Source: UBA8337 sp965657665 (GTDB taxonomy: Bacteria; Pseudomonadota; Alphaproteobacteria; RS24). From it: 28,083 bases of DNA. Where the stretch lies: positions 1-28,083 of the forward strand of contig CBFHPF010000005.1 in NCBI GenBank assembly GCA_965657665.1. The letters run 5' to 3'. Shown here piece by piece: positions 24,930-28,083 of this stretch. Numbering within the stretch: position 1 is the stretch's first letter; each line of letters starts with the position of its first letter. The translations under genes and the position numbers were made by a program. Below the pieces are notes generated by a model. That model did not search any database and was not told the origin of the DNA. It saw only the letters and a program-made list of their open reading frames with translations.

Positions 24930-25666
24930 GCTCGTAGCTCGGCCCGGCAATAAGCGTAAATAAGGGTTTGCGTCTCGGCGTCAGCAATGCCGTCAATTTT
25001 TGTCGGCCGAAAATGGCGTTGAAACGCGATGACAACCGCTTGTGTTTGCGAGTCATACACCCCCGTCGCCTCGATTTGATAGCCAAACGCCGCCAGTGCT
25101 TTTTGCAAAGGCGCAACAGCTTTGTCGGTGCTTTCGTTGGCGAGGGCTTGCACATTTTCGATTTTCACATCATGCAGCCACAAGCCAAAACCGGCCGCCG
25201 CCAATGCCGCCCAATCAAATGCCTCGCCCGGGTCAATTTTACGGCCCGGCGCGATATCGCTATGACCCAATATATTATGTCGGTCGATGGCATGCCGCGC
25301 CGTCACATCGTCCAGCAGCGCAATGAGAGCTTGCATTTGCGCCTCGGGAAACGCCGCTATCTCACCGCGCTCATTATGCCCTTCATGGTCAAGCTCGATA
25401 CCGATAGAGGCCGAATTCATATCCGCTTCGCCACGCCAAAAAGAAACACCGGCATGCCAAGCGCGCTTGCTTTCATCCACCATCTGGAAAACATGCCCGT
25501 CGCGCCGAATGAGATAATGCGCCGAGACTTTCGCCTCACCGTCGCATAGTCGCGCCAAGGCGGCTTGCGCATCGGGCATATCAGTATAATGCAAAATAAT
25601 ATGACTTACCGAGCAGCCGCGCGCGTCGAAATTTGGCGATGGGTTTTGAGAGACGGTAAGGCTCAC
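24926..25666 (-). CDS. AmpD/AmiD-type N-acetylmuramoyl-L-alanine amidase with PG-binding domain
   Basis: Zinc amidase cutting the bond between MurNAc and L-alanine, probably in peptidoglycan recycling. The start is a GTG at 25666, overlapping the upstream exporter stop (GTGA) with CGGGAG 8 nt upstream; the frame runs on to 25750 but would lie inside that gene. The protein is 246 residues. The amidase_2 fold spans about 15-155, with zinc ligand His26 (ILHYTD), His135 (ILGHSDIAPGRK) and Asp145. The C-terminal part (about 180-245, PLQKALAAFGYQIEATGVYD) is a PG_binding_1 domain. I see no signal peptide or lipobox, so it looks cytosolic like AmpD, although its domain layout resembles the exported AmiD. 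Confidence 0.88.
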   Translation of the reverse strand: MSLTVSQNPSPNFDARGCSVSHIILHYTDMPDAQAALARLCDGEAKVSAHYLIRRDGHVFQMVDESKRAWHAGVSFWRGEADMNSASIGIELDHEGHNERGEIAAFPEAQMQALIALLDDVTARHAIDRHNILGHSDIAPGRKIDPGEAFDWAALAAAGFGLWLHDVKIENVQALANESTDKAVAPLQKALAAFGYQIEATGVYDSQTQAVVIAFQRHFRPTKIDGIADAETQTLIYAYCRAELRA

Positions 25667-26538
25667 AGCACGGCTCCCGCCTCGCGTGCCTCCGGCTTTC
25701 TGAGGCCGATGATTAACACGCCCAATAGAGTGATTGTGCCGCCAATCCAAAAACGAATGCCGAGGCTATCACCCCAAAATAAGACGCCAGACATAATGCC
25801 AAAAATCGGTGCCATCAGCGTCAAAGGCGCAGTCACCGAAACATCATAACGTTGCAGCAAATAATACATACCGGCATGACCGATAAGGCTGGCACCAATG
25901 GCGGTATAGATAACCCCGCCCCAGCCCATCCAACTGGCATTTTGCAAAGCGGCAACCTGCCCGCTCTCAAACACCAGTGAGGCGGCAAAAAGCGGCGGCC
26001 AACTCATCATCGCAATCCACGCTTGCATTTGATACACGCCGGTCTGCTTGATGCGCTTCATGACAATTGTGCCGGCTGAGCCAACAAAAGCCGCGCAAAC
26101 CACCAATAACAAGCCAAGCCGCTCATTGATGATGGACGGGTCAAAGCTAATAACAACGACACCGCCAAACGACATGGCAATACCCATCCAGCGCCGCCAG
26201 CCGACTTGCTCGCTGAGGAAAATAATCGACATGATTGTGCTAATGGGCACACCAAGCTGCATGGCAACCGCAATAGATGACACATTTTCAGCGACCGACA
26301 TGCCGCCGTAAAACAACGCGAAATGCGCCGAGCCCATGGTGATTGAAATAAACACCACTTGCGGCATATGCCCCGACACAAGGCGCAAAAACGGCAAGAG
26401 CAAAATCGACAGCAGCAAATAGCGCAGGCCGGTGAACAGCATGGGCGGCATCTCTTCCACGCCTGCCTTACCGGCCACGAAAGTGAAGCCCCAAACCAAG
26501 CAAATGATGAACATGAGAAAAAGATGTCGAGGTGCCAT
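25663..26538 (-). CDS. EamA/DMT-family transporter
   Basis: Predicted inner-membrane exporter of the drug/metabolite transporter superfamily. The 291-residue protein has about ten hydrophobic segments arranged as two EamA repeats. The first opens MFIICLVWGFTFVAGKAGVE, a typical EamA start (W-G-x-x-F). The second repeat starts near LGLLLVVCAAFVGSAGTIVM. The substrate cannot be told from sequence. It is read divergently from the phosphatase across 52 nt and overlaps the amidase downstream, so the two are probably co-transcribed. Confidence 0.88.
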   Translation of the reverse strand: MAPRHLFLMFIICLVWGFTFVAGKAGVEEMPPMLFTGLRYLLLSILLLPFLRLVSGHMPQVVFISITMGSAHFALFYGGMSVAENVSSIAVAMQLGVPISTIMSIIFLSEQVGWRRWMGIAMSFGGVVVISFDPSIINERLGLLLVVCAAFVGSAGTIVMKRIKQTGVYQMQAWIAMMSWPPLFAASLVFESGQVAALQNASWMGWGGVIYTAIGASLIGHAGMYYLLQRYDVSVTAPLTLMAPIFGIMSGVLFWGDSLGIRFWIGGTITLLGVLIIGLRKPEAREAGAVL

Positions 26539-26590
26539 GAATCGGATGTAGCATGAGCACTCTCAAACCACCAACGGAAAAGCCGATATC

Positions 26591-27271
26591 ATGCCCGCTC
26601 TTTTATTCGACCTCGACGGCACTTTGGCCGACACCAAGCCCGACTTGCATGCCGCGATGAACTTTGTGTTGCAAAAGCACAAACTGTCGCCTGTGCCTGA
26701 CGATGCCATTACCAATATGATTGGCGGCGGCGCACGGATGATTTTGCAACGCGGGTTGGAAGCCAATGGCGAGACTTGGGACGATGCGAAACTGGACGCA
26801 GCGACGGAAGAATTCGTGCTTTGGTATGACCAAAATATTGACGGGCATACGGTGATTTATCCCAATTTAATACCGATACTGGACGCTGCCAAAGCGGCCA
26901 AAATTCCCATGGCCGTGGTCACCAATAAGCGCGAGAGCTTGGCGGCAAAACTGCTTTTTCGCCTAGACCTGCATGGCTATTTCGATGTGCTGATTGGCGG
27001 CGATACGCTGCCGCGCCGCAAGCCTGACCCTGACACGATTGACGAAGCGTTGCGGCAATTGGGCTGCGCGGCGGATGAGGCGATAATGGTCGGCGATAGC
27101 GAGGCCGATAGCGGCGGCGCACAAGCCGCCAATGTGGCCTGTATTTGTGTCAGCTTTGGCTATCGCCGCGTCAGTCTCGAAGAATTGGGCGCAGACGCGA
27201 TTATCGATGACTATGCCGAATTTGCCGAGGCTGCAAAAAAGCTAAAACCCGGTCTGTTCGACGCGCTGTAA
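26591..27271 (+). CDS. gph: HAD-family hydrolase, phosphoglycolate phosphatase type
   Basis: Probably dephosphorylates 2-phosphoglycolate or a similar small phosphate ester in the cytosol. The 226-residue protein has HAD motif I (FDLDGTLADTKPD, nucleophile Asp7 and acid Asp9), motif II (VVTNK), the lysine motif RRKPDPDTI and motif III (MVGDSEADSGGAQAA). The helical cap after motif I (residues 15-80) places it in the Gph/PGP subfamily, but substrate within this family is hard to assign. The ribosome site is weak (GGAAAA). Its stop codon directly abuts that of the convergent downstream gene. Confidence 0.85.
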   Translation: MPALLFDLDGTLADTKPDLHAAMNFVLQKHKLSPVPDDAITNMIGGGARMILQRGLEANGETWDDAKLDAATEEFVLWYDQNIDGHTVIYPNLIPILDAAKAAKIPMAVVTNKRESLAAKLLFRLDLHGYFDVLIGGDTLPRRKPDPDTIDEALRQLGCAADEAIMVGDSEADSGGAQAANVACICVSFGYRRVSLEELGADAIIDDYAEFAEAAKKLKPGLFDAL

Positions 27272-28083
27272 TTAAAACAGCAAGCGGATGGATATGCCGC
27301 CGCCATGCACTTCTTCATCATCGCCAAACTTGCCGCGATAATTAAACTCAAAAGCGAAGTAATCATTATGTGCTGCCAAGCCGAGGCCGATATCGACAGA
27401 ATCGCTCGGCTCATCTTGGGCGACCAACGTAAATGTGTCGTCACTGCCGATGAAATTGGCAGTTGATGTATATGGCGTGTAATCGCTCACCGAGCGATAG
27501 CCGATATAATAATTCGGCTCCCAAACAACTGCCGTCGATGAGCCACCGCCACTGGCATAGCCACCGCGCAGACCGATAAACTGACTTGTCATGTCAGACT
27601 CGGCTGATGAGAGGCGCAGAGCGAGGCCGCGGTCGACCGAGGTGACGCTGCTGAGCTCGCTATAACCGTCTTGTTCCAGCGCGAAATAATCGACACCGGC
27701 CTCAAGCCGCAATAAGTGCATAAAGTCCAAAATCGGATAGGCCAAACGGGCCGAGGCGGCTGTCGAAGTGCCGTCCCAACTGCCGCGCAACGCATCGCCG
27801 GTGCCGTTAAAATTCACCCCGCGCACGGAGTCCATTGTCACCGAACCGGTTGATGCATTCAGCTCATAGCTAAGCGGGCCAATCTCATCTGCCATATAAG
27901 CACCAAAGGCAAAGCTTTCCGCTTTCACTTCATCTCTGTCAGGCGATACGGCATTGGGCAGCAAAACCGGCTTTTCGTGCACGGAAGTAAAGCTCATTTG
28001 CGCATACATGCCGATGGCGTTCACCACACCTGCCGGGGCATCATAGCCAAACGCCAAGCCATAAGATGTACCGCTAACATGGT
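27272..28083 (-). CDS. Outer-membrane beta-barrel protein, autotransporter-like (partial, 5' end beyond window)
   Basis: Only the C-terminal 270 or so residues are present; the frame is open to the right edge, and the apparent start at 28057 is just an in-frame TTG. The visible part has alternating hydrophobic/polar strands rich in Gly, Tyr, Ser and Thr, such as GLAFGYDAPAG, FIGLRGGYASGGG, YYIGYRSVSDYTPY and DYFAFEFNYRGKFGDD. It ends in SIRLLF, and a terminal Phe is the beta-signal of BAM substrates. I infer an autotransporter barrel or similar porin-like protein; the passenger or N-terminal part is not visible. It converges on the phosphatase with abutting stop codons. Confidence 0.65.
   Translation of the reverse strand, partial: HVSGTSYGLAFGYDAPAGVVNAIGMYAQMSFTSVHEKPVLLPNAVSPDRDEVKAESFAFGAYMADEIGPLSYELNASTGSVTMDSVRGVNFNGTGDALRGSWDGTSTAASARLAYPILDFMHLLRLEAGVDYFALEQDGYSELSSVTSVDRGLALRLSSAESDMTSQFIGLRGGYASGGGSSTAVVWEPNYYIGYRSVSDYTPYTSTANFIGSDDTFTLVAQDEPSDSVDIGLGLAAHNDYFAFEFNYRGKFGDDEEVHGGGISIRLLF

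Overview
This window is the complete division and cell-wall (dcw) cluster of an alphaproteobacterium with its flanks. Nearly everything is on the minus strand, so the biological reading order runs from right to left. The placement rests on gene order: rnpB-mraZ-rsmH-ftsL-ftsI-murE-murF-mraY-murD-ftsW-murG-murC-murB-ddl-ftsQ-ftsA-ftsZ, then lpxC-bamD-recN-ligA. It is also supported by a very long FtsZ linker and by lpxC, which shows a Gram-negative envelope. MurE carries the DNPR motif of meso-diaminopimelate-adding enzymes. I cannot name a genus.

Right flank (about 24.9-28.1 kb). A partial outer-membrane beta-barrel protein (minus) converges on a HAD phosphatase of the Gph type (plus). An EamA-family exporter and an AmpD-like amidase (minus) follow, joined by a GTGA overlap. 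The RNase P RNA gene comes next, with a clear promoter whose -35 overlaps the amidase stop codon.

dcw cluster (5.4-24.3 kb). Seventeen minus-strand genes, including one unannotated small ORF, run with almost no spacers; most junctions are ATGA or short overlaps, implying translational coupling. The genes supply the cytoplasmic Mur ligases (MurC-F), Ddl and MurB, the membrane steps MraY and MurG, and the divisome proteins FtsL, FtsI, FtsW, FtsQ, FtsA and FtsZ. Upstream of mraZ lies a long array of ten helically phased YGG boxes resembling MraZ operator repeats, laid across the presumed promoter. A strong rho-independent terminator follows ftsZ.

Left flank (1-5.2 kb). lpxC (lipid A), bamD (outer-membrane assembly lipoprotein), recN (DNA repair) and ligA (NAD-dependent ligase, cut by the window edge) follow; lpxC has a possible promoter of its own.

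The least expected items are (1) a 49-codon ORF filling the ftsA-ftsZ gap, with a perfect AGGAGG ribosome site inside the end of ftsA and hairpins inside it, and (2) the ten-box MraZ-like array. No mobile elements, CRISPR arrays or tRNAs were seen.
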